Shown in pieces: positions 55,862 through 64,000 of a DNA stretch of 64,000 nt. Below the pieces are notes generated by a model that had not been told where the DNA came from, did not search any database, and saw only the letters and a program-made list of their open reading frames with translations. Position 1 is the first letter of the stretch. Every line of letters begins with the position of its first letter. Origin of the DNA: Streptomyces sp. NBC_01465 (GTDB lineage: Bacteria; Actinomycetota; Actinomycetes; Streptomycetales; Streptomycetaceae); contig NZ_CP109467.1 of NCBI RefSeq assembly GCF_036227325.1, positions 5,766,001 through 5,830,000 of the forward strand, written 5' to 3'. A program made the translations under genes and the position numbers.

Positions 55862-56854
55862 TCAGGCTCCCTTGCTCTTCTTCGGGGTGAAGCCCTGTCC
55901 CCACTCGGGGGCCTGCGGCTGGTCCTGCGGTGCTGCGGACGCGCTGTCCGACGTGTGTGCGTGGTACTCCACGGACCCCGCCGTCATCTGCATGAACGCC
56001 TCCTCCAGCGAGGCGCGCTGCGGCGAGAGCTCGTGCAGCACGATCTGATGGCTCGCCGCCAGCTCACCGAGCTGCTCGCTGCTCGCGGCGTCCACCTCCA
56101 GCGAGCCGTCGCCGACGCTGATCGCGGTGATGCCCGCCTCGGTGATGACGTCCCGCAGCCGTTCCTGCTGCGGCGAGCGCAGCCGTACGTAGCTGCGCGA
56201 GTTCTCGTGGATGAAATCCGCCATCGAGGTGTCGGCGAGGAGTTTCCCCTGGCCGATGACGATCAAGTGGTCGGCGGTGAGCGCCATTTCGCTCATCAGG
56301 TGGCTGGATACGAAGATCGTGCGTCCTTCTGCCGCAAGACTCTTCATCAAGTTGCGGATCCAGTGAATTCCCTCGGGGTCCAGACCATTGACGGGTTCGT
56401 CGAACATCAGGATCTCGGGATCGCCGAGGAGCGCCGAGGCGATTCCGAGACGCTGTCCCATACCGAGGGAGAAGCCCTTGGACTTCCGTTTGGCGACCGC
56501 GGTCAGCCCCACGGTGTCCAGGACCTCGTCGACCCGCGATGCGGGGATGCGGTTGGACTGGGCGAGGCAGAGCAGGTTGTTGTACGCGCTCCGGCCGCCG
56601 TGCATCGACTTCGCGTCGAGGAGCGCACCGATGTACTTCAGGGGCTCGTCGAGCTCGCGGTACTGCTTGCCGTCGATCAGGACCGTGCCGCCGGTCGGGT
56701 TGTCGAGGCCCAGCATCATGCGCATGGTCGTCGACTTGCCGGCGCCGTTCGGGCCGAGGAAGCCGGTCACCATGCCCGGTCGGATCCGGCAGGACAGCTG
56801 GTCGACGGCGGTCTTGTCGCCGTACCGCTTGGTGAGGCCCTCGAGCTCGATCAT
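55862..56854 (-). CDS. ABC transporter ATP-binding protein
   Basis: 330 residues, paralogue of the ATPase at 53702. Walker A GPNGAGKSTT, signature FSLGMGQR, Walker B ILMFDEPVNGLDPEG, H-loop VSSHLM. A shorter polar tail (PQDQPQAPEWGQGFTPKKS) ends the protein. First gene of this four-gene cluster; a probable FilP terminator lies just upstream. Confidence 0.9.
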   Translation of the reverse strand: MIELEGLTKRYGDKTAVDQLSCRIRPGMVTGFLGPNGAGKSTTMRMMLGLDNPTGGTVLIDGKQYRELDEPLKYIGALLDAKSMHGGRSAYNNLLCLAQSNRIPASRVDEVLDTVGLTAVAKRKSKGFSLGMGQRLGIASALLGDPEILMFDEPVNGLDPEGIHWIRNLMKSLAAEGRTIFVSSHLMSEMALTADHLIVIGQGKLLADTSMADFIHENSRSYVRLRSPQQERLRDVITEAGITAISVGDGSLEVDAASSEQLGELAASHQIVLHELSPQRASLEEAFMQMTAGSVEYHAHTSDSASAAPQDQPQAPEWGQGFTPKKSKGA

Positions 56855-56877
56855 GCGGTCACGCTAAAACGGCACAA

Positions 56878-56908
56878 AGCCCCCCGCCACCGGAGTGGCA
56901 GAGGGCTC
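56878..56908 (-). terminator. Probable terminator of filP
   Basis: An interrupted stem with a perfect GCCAC/GTGGC core and flanking AGCCC/GGGCT lies between the filP stop and the ATPase start; on the minus strand it ends in GCTTTG. Confidence 0.5.
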
Positions 56909-56922
56909 TGGGCCGTGACGTA

Positions 56923-57861
56923 CTAGCGGGTCTGCTGCGCCGGGACGCCGCGGGAGACCGGCTCGTCGTCCACCGGGCTGCTCGCGGCGGCGACAGCGGC
57001 ACCCGTGAGGGTGGCCAGCATCTCGCGGACGTTCGTCAGCTGCGCGTTGATCGAGTCGCGGCGGTTCGTCAGCGCCGCCAGCTCGCGCTCCGATTCGCTG
57101 CGGATGCGGTCGGCCTTGGCATTGGCGTCGGCCACGATGTCCTCGGCCTGGCGCTGCGCGGTCTCGACCGTCTGACGGGCACGGCGCTCGGCGTCCGTAC
57201 GGAGCTTCTCGGCCTCCAGGCGGAGCTGCTCGGCGCGGTGCTCGATCTCGGCCAGACGCTTCTCGGCCTTCGCCTGACGCGAGGCCAGGTCGCGCTCCGA
57301 CTGCTCGCGGCGCTTGGCGAGGTTCGTCTCGAAGTCCGCGGCGGCCTGGGCGGCCTTGGCGCGGGTCTCCTCGAAGAGGGCGTCCGCCTCCTCGCGCTTG
57401 GACTGCGCGTCCTTCTGGGCCTCGCCCCGCAGCTGGGAAGCGTCGCTCTTCGCCTTCTCGACGATGCGGACGCCCTCGTCCTCGGCCTTCGACTTGCGCT
57501 CGGCAGCGAAGGACTCGGCGTCGTTGCGCACCTGCTGGGCGGCGGACTCGGCGAGCTCGCGGTGCTGCTCGGCGGCGCGGCGGGCCTCCTCGCGCAGGTC
57601 CTTCGCCTCCTCCTCGGCGAGACGGAGGATCTTCTCGACGCGGGCACCGAGACCGGCGTACGACGGCTCTGCGTCGTTGACCTGGGCCTGGGCGTTCTGC
57701 GTCTCGAGGTGGAGCTCCTCGATGCGCTTTTCCAGAGAGGTGATCCGTGCCAGAGCGCTGTCACGGTCGGCGACGAGCTTGGTAATGCGGTCGTCCACCT
57801 GACCGCGGTCGTAACCACGCCGCACGAGCTCGAAGCCGAATGGGGAGGAAGTGTCGCTCAT
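56923..57861 (-). CDS. filP: Filament-forming coiled-coil protein FilP
   Basis: 312 residues, nearly all coiled coil with an Ala/Glu/Arg-rich heptad or hendecad pattern (LAEIEHRAEQLRLEAEKL, KAEDEGVRIVEKAKS). FilP forms intermediate-filament-like networks that stabilise the growing hyphal tip, interacting with DivIVA and Scy. The N-terminal 25 residues and the end are less regular. ATG 57861; scy follows upstream on the same strand, 114 bp away. Confidence 0.95.
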   Translation of the reverse strand: MSDTSSPFGFELVRRGYDRGQVDDRITKLVADRDSALARITSLEKRIEELHLETQNAQAQVNDAEPSYAGLGARVEKILRLAEEEAKDLREEARRAAEQHRELAESAAQQVRNDAESFAAERKSKAEDEGVRIVEKAKSDASQLRGEAQKDAQSKREEADALFEETRAKAAQAAADFETNLAKRREQSERDLASRQAKAEKRLAEIEHRAEQLRLEAEKLRTDAERRARQTVETAQRQAEDIVADANAKADRIRSESERELAALTNRRDSINAQLTNVREMLATLTGAAVAAASSPVDDEPVSRGVPAQQTR

Positions 57862-57975
57862 GAGGTTCCTGTCGAATGAGACCGGTGAGGTGATAGAGGG
57901 AATCCTAGGGGCCCAAGCGGCGTGTCATAGAGCAGATGCCCGTTTGATCTGGAGAATGTCCAGCCTTTTGAGTGG

Positions 57976-60900
57976 CTAGTTCTCGGAAGACTTGCCACTC
58001 GAACGAGTTCCACCTGCTGCTGCGCCTGCCTTGACGGCTCCTTCCTTGCTTCCGCCGCCGGTCGGAGCCTCAAAAGATTCCAACGCCTCGAGCACGTCCT
58101 GGACACGGGAGATCTCGGCCTGGATGTCCTCGCGCCGGCGCACCAGCACGTCGTGCTCGCGCGTCGCGTCGGCGACGAGCTGCTCGGCCCGCTCCTTCGC
58201 CTCGCCGTGGATCCGCTCGGCGTCCCGTACGAGCTCGGCCTTCTTCGTCTCGGCTTCCTTCAGCAGCGACTCGGCGCGCTTCACGGCGGCGATACGGACC
58301 TTGCCGGCCTCCGAACTGGCCTCCGAGACCAGCTCCTTGGCCTTCGCCTCGGCCTCGGCCTGCTGATCGGCCGCGGCCTTCATGAGGTTGTCGACGCGCT
58401 CGCCCGCGGTCCGCATCTGCTCGGACGTCTCGCGGCGGGCCCGCTCGTGCAGCTCCTCGATCTCGCCCGTGATCCGGTCGCGCAGCTCTTCCGAGCGCTC
58501 CCTTATGGCGGTGGCGTCCCGGCGTGCGCCGACGAGGAGTTCGTCCGCGTCCGTACGGGCCTTCTCGACCAGGCTGTTGCCCTCGACGGTCGCCTCGGCG
58601 GTGATCCGCTCGGCCTCGCTGCGGGCCGCGCCGACCATGGTGTCGGCCTGTGCCTCGGCCTCGGTGGCCGAACGCAGCGCCTCCTCCTGGGCCTTGGCGA
58701 TGAGCTGGTCGGCCTGCTCGGCGGCGTCCGAGCGGCGCTTGGCGGCTGCCGTACGGGCCTCGTCGAGGGTGCGGTCGGCCTCCGACTGGGCGTCGGCGCG
58801 CAGCCGTTCGGCCGTGGCGGCGCCCTCGGCCTTGACGCGCTCCGACTCGTTGCGGATCCGCTCGGCGGCCTGCTGGGCGGAGCCCACGGTCTCGGCGGCC
58901 TCGGCGCGCAGCTGCTCGGCCTCGTTGGAGGCGTCGCGCACCAACTGCTCGGCGCGGGCCACGGATTCGGTCTGCAATTGCTCGGCTGCGGCGGTGGAGT
59001 CCGTACGCAGCCGGTCGGCCTCCGAGGAGGCCTCGGTGATCAGCAGGTCGGCCTGGCCCGCGGCGTCCGAGCGGATGCGGTTGGCGTCCTCGCGGGCCTC
59101 GGCCCGGGCGCGGGCGGCGTCCTGTTCGGCGGAGGCCACCGCGTCGGAGGCCTCGGTGCGCATGCGCTGGGCGTACTCGGCGGTGTCCGCGCGCAGCCGC
59201 TCGGCCTCGGTGATCGCTTCCGTGACGGTGCGCTCGGCAAGGGACTTGGCGGCCTCGGACTCCTCGTGGGCGACGGCCCGGATGCGGGAGGCGTCCTCCG
59301 TGGCGCGCTCGCGCTCGCCGTACGCGTCGGAGCGGAGCCGGTCCGCCTCCTCCTGCGCCTCGGTCTTCGTACGGTCCGCGGAGTGCTCGGCGGCCGAGCG
59401 CAGCCCGGCGATCTCCTGCTCGGCCTGCTCCTGCAGCCCGGACACGGAGTCCCGTACGTCCTTGGCGGTCTGCTCGGCGGCCGCGACCATCTCCGTCGCG
59501 CGGCGGTCCGCCTCCTCGACCAGCCTGATCGCCTCGGCCTGCGCCTCCTCGACGCGCTTGCGGGCGGAGGCGAGGAGCTCCTCGCTCTGCTCTCGGGCGC
59601 GGGTCCGCTCCTGCTCGGCCTCGGCGCGGGCGGAGCCCAGCGTCTCCTCGGCCTCGCGGCGGCGGCGTACGGCCTCCTCCTGGGCGGCAGCGAGGGCTTC
59701 CTGCGCCTCGGCGCCGACGCGCTCGGCGGCGGCCGCGGCTTCCGCCCGTACGCGGTCGGCGCTGTCCTGCGCCTCGGTCTTGAGCCGCTCGGCCTCGGCG
59801 GCGGCCTCGGACCGCAGCCGTACGGCGACGGATTCGCCCTCCGCGCGGGACTGCGAGGCGTCGGCGGCGGCCTCGTCGCGCAGCCGCTCGGCCTCCTGCT
59901 CGGCCTGGTCCTGCAGGGTGCGGATGCGCTCCGCGGCCTCGGTCCGCAGCCGCTCGGTCTCGTCCGCGGCCTCGCGGCGGATCCGCTCGGCCTCGGCGCG
60001 GGCGTCGGTGAGGGTCGTCTCGGAGGCGGTGAGGCGCTGTTCGGCCTCGGTGTGCAGCCGGCCCAACTCGTCTGCGGCTTCGGCCCGTCGGGCCTCTATG
60101 CCGCGCTCGGTCTCCTCGCGGAGGGCCGAAGCGGCCTCCTCCGCCTGGGACTTGACGCCTTCGGCCTGCTCGTCGGCCTCCGCGCGCAGCCGCTCGGCCT
60201 CGGCGCGGGTGCGCTCCAGGGTCTCCTCGGCCTGCTTGCGCAGGGTCGTGGCGCGCTCGATGGCTTCGGTCCGTACGCGCTCGGACTCCGTCGCCGCACC
60301 CGAGCGCAGCTCGTCCGCGTCCGTACGGGCCTTGGCGAGGAGCTCCTCGGCGGTGGTGGCCGCCTCCTCGATCTGCTGGACGGCCTCCCTGCGGGCCTCG
60401 CCGCGGATCCGCTCGCCCTCCGCGACCGCCTCGGCCCGCAGCTGCTCGGCCTCGCCGCGCAGCCTGCGCGCCTCCTCCTGCAGCTCGACCGTCTTGGCCC
60501 GGTACTCCTTGGTGTCGTCCTTGGCCGCGCCCTTGAGCTGGTCGGCCTGCTCGGCGGCCTCGCCGCGCAGCCGCTCGGCCTCGGCCTCGGTCTCGCGGCG
60601 GATCCGCTCGGCTTCCTCGGCCGCCGCCTTGATCGTCGACTTGGCGTCCTCGGAGGCCTTGGTGAGGACCTCCTCGGCGGTACGGGCGGCCTTGGCGAGC
60701 TGGGCTGCGGTGTCCTCGGCGGTGGCCGTACGGGCCTTCTCCGAGGCCTCCTTGACCAGCCGCTCGGCCTCGGCGCGCGCATCTGCAAGGGCCTGCTCGG
60801 CCTCCGCCTTCAGCGCTTCGGCGTCGGTGGTGGCCTCGCCGACGAGCCGGGCGATCTCGGCCTTGGCGGTACGGGTGCGCTGCTCATTGGTGGACTCGGC

Positions 60901-61854
60901 GGAGGTCAGCTGCTTGGAGGCCGACTCCTTCGCCTCGGTGAGGACCTTCTCGGCCTCGGCACGCGCCTCGCGCAGCGCCGTCTCGGCCTCCTGCATCCGC
61001 GTCTCGGCGGTGCGGCTGAGCTCGGCGGCCTGCTGGCGGGCCTGGTCGGACTCGGCGGTCGTGGACGTACGCAGCTGCTCGGCGTGGGATGTGGCCTCCT
61101 GCGCCTGGTTCGACGCGGCGTTCAGCAGGCGCTCGGCGTCCTTGCGGGCGCGCAGCAGGATCGCGTCGGCCTCGGCGCGGGCGGTCTCGGCGGCGGAGCT
61201 GAGCCGCTGGCCGGCCTCCTCGGCGACGCGGGCGGCCTCGGCGCGGGCGGCGGCCAGGGACTGCTCGGCCTCGGCGCGCGACTCGTCCATGAGCCGGCGG
61301 GCCTGGGATTCCGTACGGGCGCGAAGCTGCTCGGCCCAGGCCACGTTCTCGTTGACGTGCGCCTCGACGGTCTGGCGGCGCTCGTTGAGCTCCTGGTCGA
61401 GGCGCTGGCGGCGGGTGACGGCCTCGGTGTGCAGCTCGGACTGCAGGCGCGCCTGGTGCTCGGCGTGCTCCTGCAGGATCCGCTGGGTCTGGGCGCGGGC
61501 GTCGCGCAGCTCGCGCTCGGCGTCCATCCGCAGCTGGTCGGCCTGGGTCTGGGCATTACGGAGCAGCTGCTCGGCCTGGTAGCCGATGTCCGCCGCGTCG
61601 TAGGCAGGGCGGGACGCGAGGTTGCGGCGCGCCTCGTGCAGCTTGGCGCGCAGCACCTCGACCTGATAGCCGAGGTCCTCGGCGTGCTGGACGGCCTTCT
61701 CCCGCTCGGTCTTCAGCCGGTCCATCTCGGCCTCGAACCGAGAGAGGTGGTCGTCAGCCCGGTGGCTCTCCTGGCGTTCGTAGCCCCGCACTGCGCGGTC
61801 CCATCCGTCCCCTGGTCGCAACACTTCTCCGTACGTGAGCACGTCGTCGTGCAT
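57976..61854 (-). CDS. scy: Polarity organiser Scy (long coiled-coil protein)
   Basis: 1292 residues, almost entirely coiled coil, made of units such as AEAERLRAEA repeated dozens of times; the family is known for a 51-residue repeat that combines heptads and hendecads. The N-terminal 60 residues (MHDDVLTYGEVLRPGDGWDRA) are different and resemble FilP's head. Scy nucleates the tip-organising complex and controls branching with DivIVA and FilP. The C-terminus is a short basic and Gly-rich segment. Both antisense frames are also open for kilobases because of the composition. Confidence 0.95.
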   Translation of the reverse strand: MHDDVLTYGEVLRPGDGWDRAVRGYERQESHRADDHLSRFEAEMDRLKTEREKAVQHAEDLGYQVEVLRAKLHEARRNLASRPAYDAADIGYQAEQLLRNAQTQADQLRMDAERELRDARAQTQRILQEHAEHQARLQSELHTEAVTRRQRLDQELNERRQTVEAHVNENVAWAEQLRARTESQARRLMDESRAEAEQSLAAARAEAARVAEEAGQRLSSAAETARAEADAILLRARKDAERLLNAASNQAQEATSHAEQLRTSTTAESDQARQQAAELSRTAETRMQEAETALREARAEAEKVLTEAKESASKQLTSAESTNEQRTRTAKAEIARLVGEATTDAEALKAEAEQALADARAEAERLVKEASEKARTATAEDTAAQLAKAARTAEEVLTKASEDAKSTIKAAAEEAERIRRETEAEAERLRGEAAEQADQLKGAAKDDTKEYRAKTVELQEEARRLRGEAEQLRAEAVAEGERIRGEARREAVQQIEEAATTAEELLAKARTDADELRSGAATESERVRTEAIERATTLRKQAEETLERTRAEAERLRAEADEQAEGVKSQAEEAASALREETERGIEARRAEAADELGRLHTEAEQRLTASETTLTDARAEAERIRREAADETERLRTEAAERIRTLQDQAEQEAERLRDEAAADASQSRAEGESVAVRLRSEAAAEAERLKTEAQDSADRVRAEAAAAAERVGAEAQEALAAAQEEAVRRRREAEETLGSARAEAEQERTRAREQSEELLASARKRVEEAQAEAIRLVEEADRRATEMVAAAEQTAKDVRDSVSGLQEQAEQEIAGLRSAAEHSADRTKTEAQEEADRLRSDAYGERERATEDASRIRAVAHEESEAAKSLAERTVTEAITEAERLRADTAEYAQRMRTEASDAVASAEQDAARARAEAREDANRIRSDAAGQADLLITEASSEADRLRTDSTAAAEQLQTESVARAEQLVRDASNEAEQLRAEAAETVGSAQQAAERIRNESERVKAEGAATAERLRADAQSEADRTLDEARTAAAKRRSDAAEQADQLIAKAQEEALRSATEAEAQADTMVGAARSEAERITAEATVEGNSLVEKARTDADELLVGARRDATAIRERSEELRDRITGEIEELHERARRETSEQMRTAGERVDNLMKAAADQQAEAEAKAKELVSEASSEAGKVRIAAVKRAESLLKEAETKKAELVRDAERIHGEAKERAEQLVADATREHDVLVRRREDIQAEISRVQDVLEALESFEAPTGGGSKEGAVKAGAAAGGTRSSGKSSEN

Positions 61855-61961
61855 GACGGCCCCCGGGGAATGGTGTCAGATCATCGGCGAGACCTGGGTC
61901 ACAGGCCCCGATCCGGCCCCGGACCGGAGCCGCCCACTCTACCGGCCCAGGTATCCGGAGG

Positions 61962-62402
61962 TCAGTGCTCCGTGGAGGCGGGGGGTGCGGAGGTGACCAG
62001 TTCCGTCAGTACGCCGTGACAGTCCTTGGGGTGCAGAAACGTGATGCGGGAGCCCATGGAGCCGATCCTGGGCTGGTCGTAGAGGACCCGTACACCCTTG
62101 TCGCGAATGGCCTGGGAGTCACTGTCGACGTCCTCGGTGCCGAAGGCGATGTGGTGCACGCCCTCACCGTTCTTGGCCAGCCACTTCCCGACCGCGGAGT
62201 CCTCGCGGGTGGGTTCCAGGAGCTGCAGATAGGAGGCGCCGCCGTCGGACGTCTCGTTGATCTTGAGCATGGCTTCGCGTACGCCCTGCTCCTCGTTGAC
62301 CTCGGTGTGGAAGACCTCGAAGCCGTACGTCGCACGGTAGAACTCGACGGTTGCGTCGAGGTCATGACAGGCGATCCCGATGTGGTCGATTCGCGTCAGC
62401 AT
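61962..62402 (-). CDS. mce: Methylmalonyl-CoA epimerase
   Basis: 146 residues, glyoxalase/VOC fold. Interconverts the (R) and (S) forms of methylmalonyl-CoA, using metal ligands His in RIDHIGIAC, Glu and His residues in EGVHHIAFG. It supplies (R)-methylmalonyl-CoA to the B12-dependent mutase. Reads away from the divergent thiolase; scy lies downstream. Confidence 0.94.
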   Translation of the reverse strand: MLTRIDHIGIACHDLDATVEFYRATYGFEVFHTEVNEEQGVREAMLKINETSDGGASYLQLLEPTREDSAVGKWLAKNGEGVHHIAFGTEDVDSDSQAIRDKGVRVLYDQPRIGSMGSRITFLHPKDCHGVLTELVTSAPPASTEH

Positions 62403-62466
62403 GGGGTTAAGTGCAGCGCGCCGACGGGTGGTTACGCAACGTGCGCGCGATCACATTCGTGAGGCG

Positions 62467-62495
62467 GTGACGAGTGGCCTACCGCTCAGTACATT
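62467..62495 (+). promoter_or_regulatory. Candidate vegetative promoter of the thiolase gene
   Basis: -35 GTGACG (62467-62472), 17 bp, -10 TACATT (62490-62495), giving a start near 62502 and a leader of about 40 nt. The -35 is a 4-of-6 match to TTGACA. Confidence 0.45.
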
Positions 62496-62540
62496 CAAGT
62501 AAACCCTCGTTCACATCTCACCATCCAAGGGGCCGTGCCC

Positions 62541-63752
<1,212 letters not shown>

Positions 63753-63811
63753 GTTTCGCCGTACGTACGGAAATCCGCGCGTCCGGAAATTCGCTGAACG
63801 GAGCTGTGAAC

Positions 63812-64000
63812 GTGGACGTCCCCACCCTGGTCGAGCAGGCCCGCGAGGGCAGGCCCCGGGCCGTAGCCCGGCTGATCTCCCTGGTGGAGGGGGCGTCCCC
63901 GCAACTGCGGGAAGTGATGGCACGGCTGGCGCCGCTGACGGGCAATGCGTACGTGGTCGGCCTCACGGGGTCGCCGGGAGTCGGCAAGTCGACTTCCACC
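63812..64000 (+). CDS. meaB: MeaB-type GTPase chaperone of methylmalonyl-CoA mutase (start only)
   Basis: First 63 codons, cut by the window edge. MeaB loads and protects B12 in methylmalonyl-CoA mutase. The visible part contains the amphipathic N-terminal helix (REGRPRAVARLISLVEG) and the Walker A GLTGSPGVGKST near the end. GTG 63812 has GGAG 8 nt upstream; the GTG at 63806 would have only 2. It follows the thiolase by 59 bp and is probably co-transcribed with it. Confidence 0.9.
   Translation, partial: MDVPTLVEQAREGRPRAVARLISLVEGASPQLREVMARLAPLTGNAYVVGLTGSPGVGKSTST

Noticed and set aside
58153..62019. 1288-codon open frame antisense to scy (and another of 1066 codons at 58382-61582)
   Set aside because: Gly/Leu- or Ser/Arg-rich translations mirror the Ala/Glu/Arg repeat of Scy; no start signal or family resemblance. 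Artefacts of composition.

Overview
The window is a stretch of Streptomyces core chromosome. The bases are very GC-rich, coding frames are strongly GC-biased at third positions, and GTG and TTG starts are common. Gene content and order (lysA-hom-thrC-thrB-rho ... rpmE-prfA-prmC ... atpIBEFHAGDC ... chiC-chiR-chiS ... nucS ... filP-scy-mce-thiolase-meaB) match what I know of the Streptomyces coelicolor SCO53xx region. Nothing here looks like an integrated phage, plasmid, IS element or CRISPR array. Both ends are cut inside genes: a class B penicillin-binding protein at the left and meaB at the right.

Layout. 1-5.7 kb: a SEDS (FtsW/RodA-like) and PBP pair on the minus strand, a small DUF6325 and SHOCT pair, a sensor kinase translationally coupled to a lipoprotein, a zinc-ribbon protein and a dual-specificity-type phosphatase. 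5.8-10.5 kb: a NERD-domain protein, a VC0807-like membrane protein, a TIM-barrel hydrolase-like protein, and a surface protein with a long internal duplication next to its sortase. A tRNA-Arg(CCG) follows. 10.8-19.7 kb: a single-domain response regulator, NrtL, then the aspartate-family cluster (lysA, hom, thrC, thrB) and transcription terminator rho. 19.9-29.5 kb: a secreted trypsin-like protease, an LCP ligase, rpmE behind a SigR-type promoter, prfA with its methylase prmC, a threonylcarbamoyl-AMP synthase, a LMW-PTP homologue that lacks the nucleophilic cysteine, glyA, and a WecA-type sugar-1-phosphate transferase. 29.6-37.6 kb: the complete ATP synthase operon, with a Rex-like operator upstream.

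37.7-45.6 kb: DUF2550 protein, chitinase C with its two-component system ChiS/ChiR and a textbook chitinase promoter, a membrane protein, a PduO-type adenosyltransferase, and an ABC exporter with a divergent TetR regulator. 45.7-52.8 kb: 3-hydroxybutyryl-CoA dehydrogenase, a STAS protein, a large membrane-anchored NTPase with a wall-spanning tail, the mismatch-repair endonuclease NucS, two small actinobacterial proteins and an LLM flavin oxidoreductase. 52.8-56.9 kb: two tandem ABC-2 transporter pairs. 56.9-64 kb: the coiled-coil cytoskeletal proteins FilP and Scy, methylmalonyl-CoA epimerase, an acetyl-CoA acetyltransferase and the start of meaB.

Taken together, the region links polar growth and wall synthesis (SEDS/PBP, LCP, WecA-like, FilP, Scy), translation termination (rpmE, prfA, prmC), energy and acyl-CoA metabolism (ATP synthase, HBD, thiolase, Mce, MeaB, adenosyltransferase) and chitin use. 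The observations I rate highest are the Cys-to-Ser replacement in the LMW-PTP homologue, the Rex-like site before atpI, the STAS plus wall-spanning NTPase pair, and a possible mini-ORF coupling prmC to the tsaC-like gene. All calls come from reading the sequence; no database search was possible.
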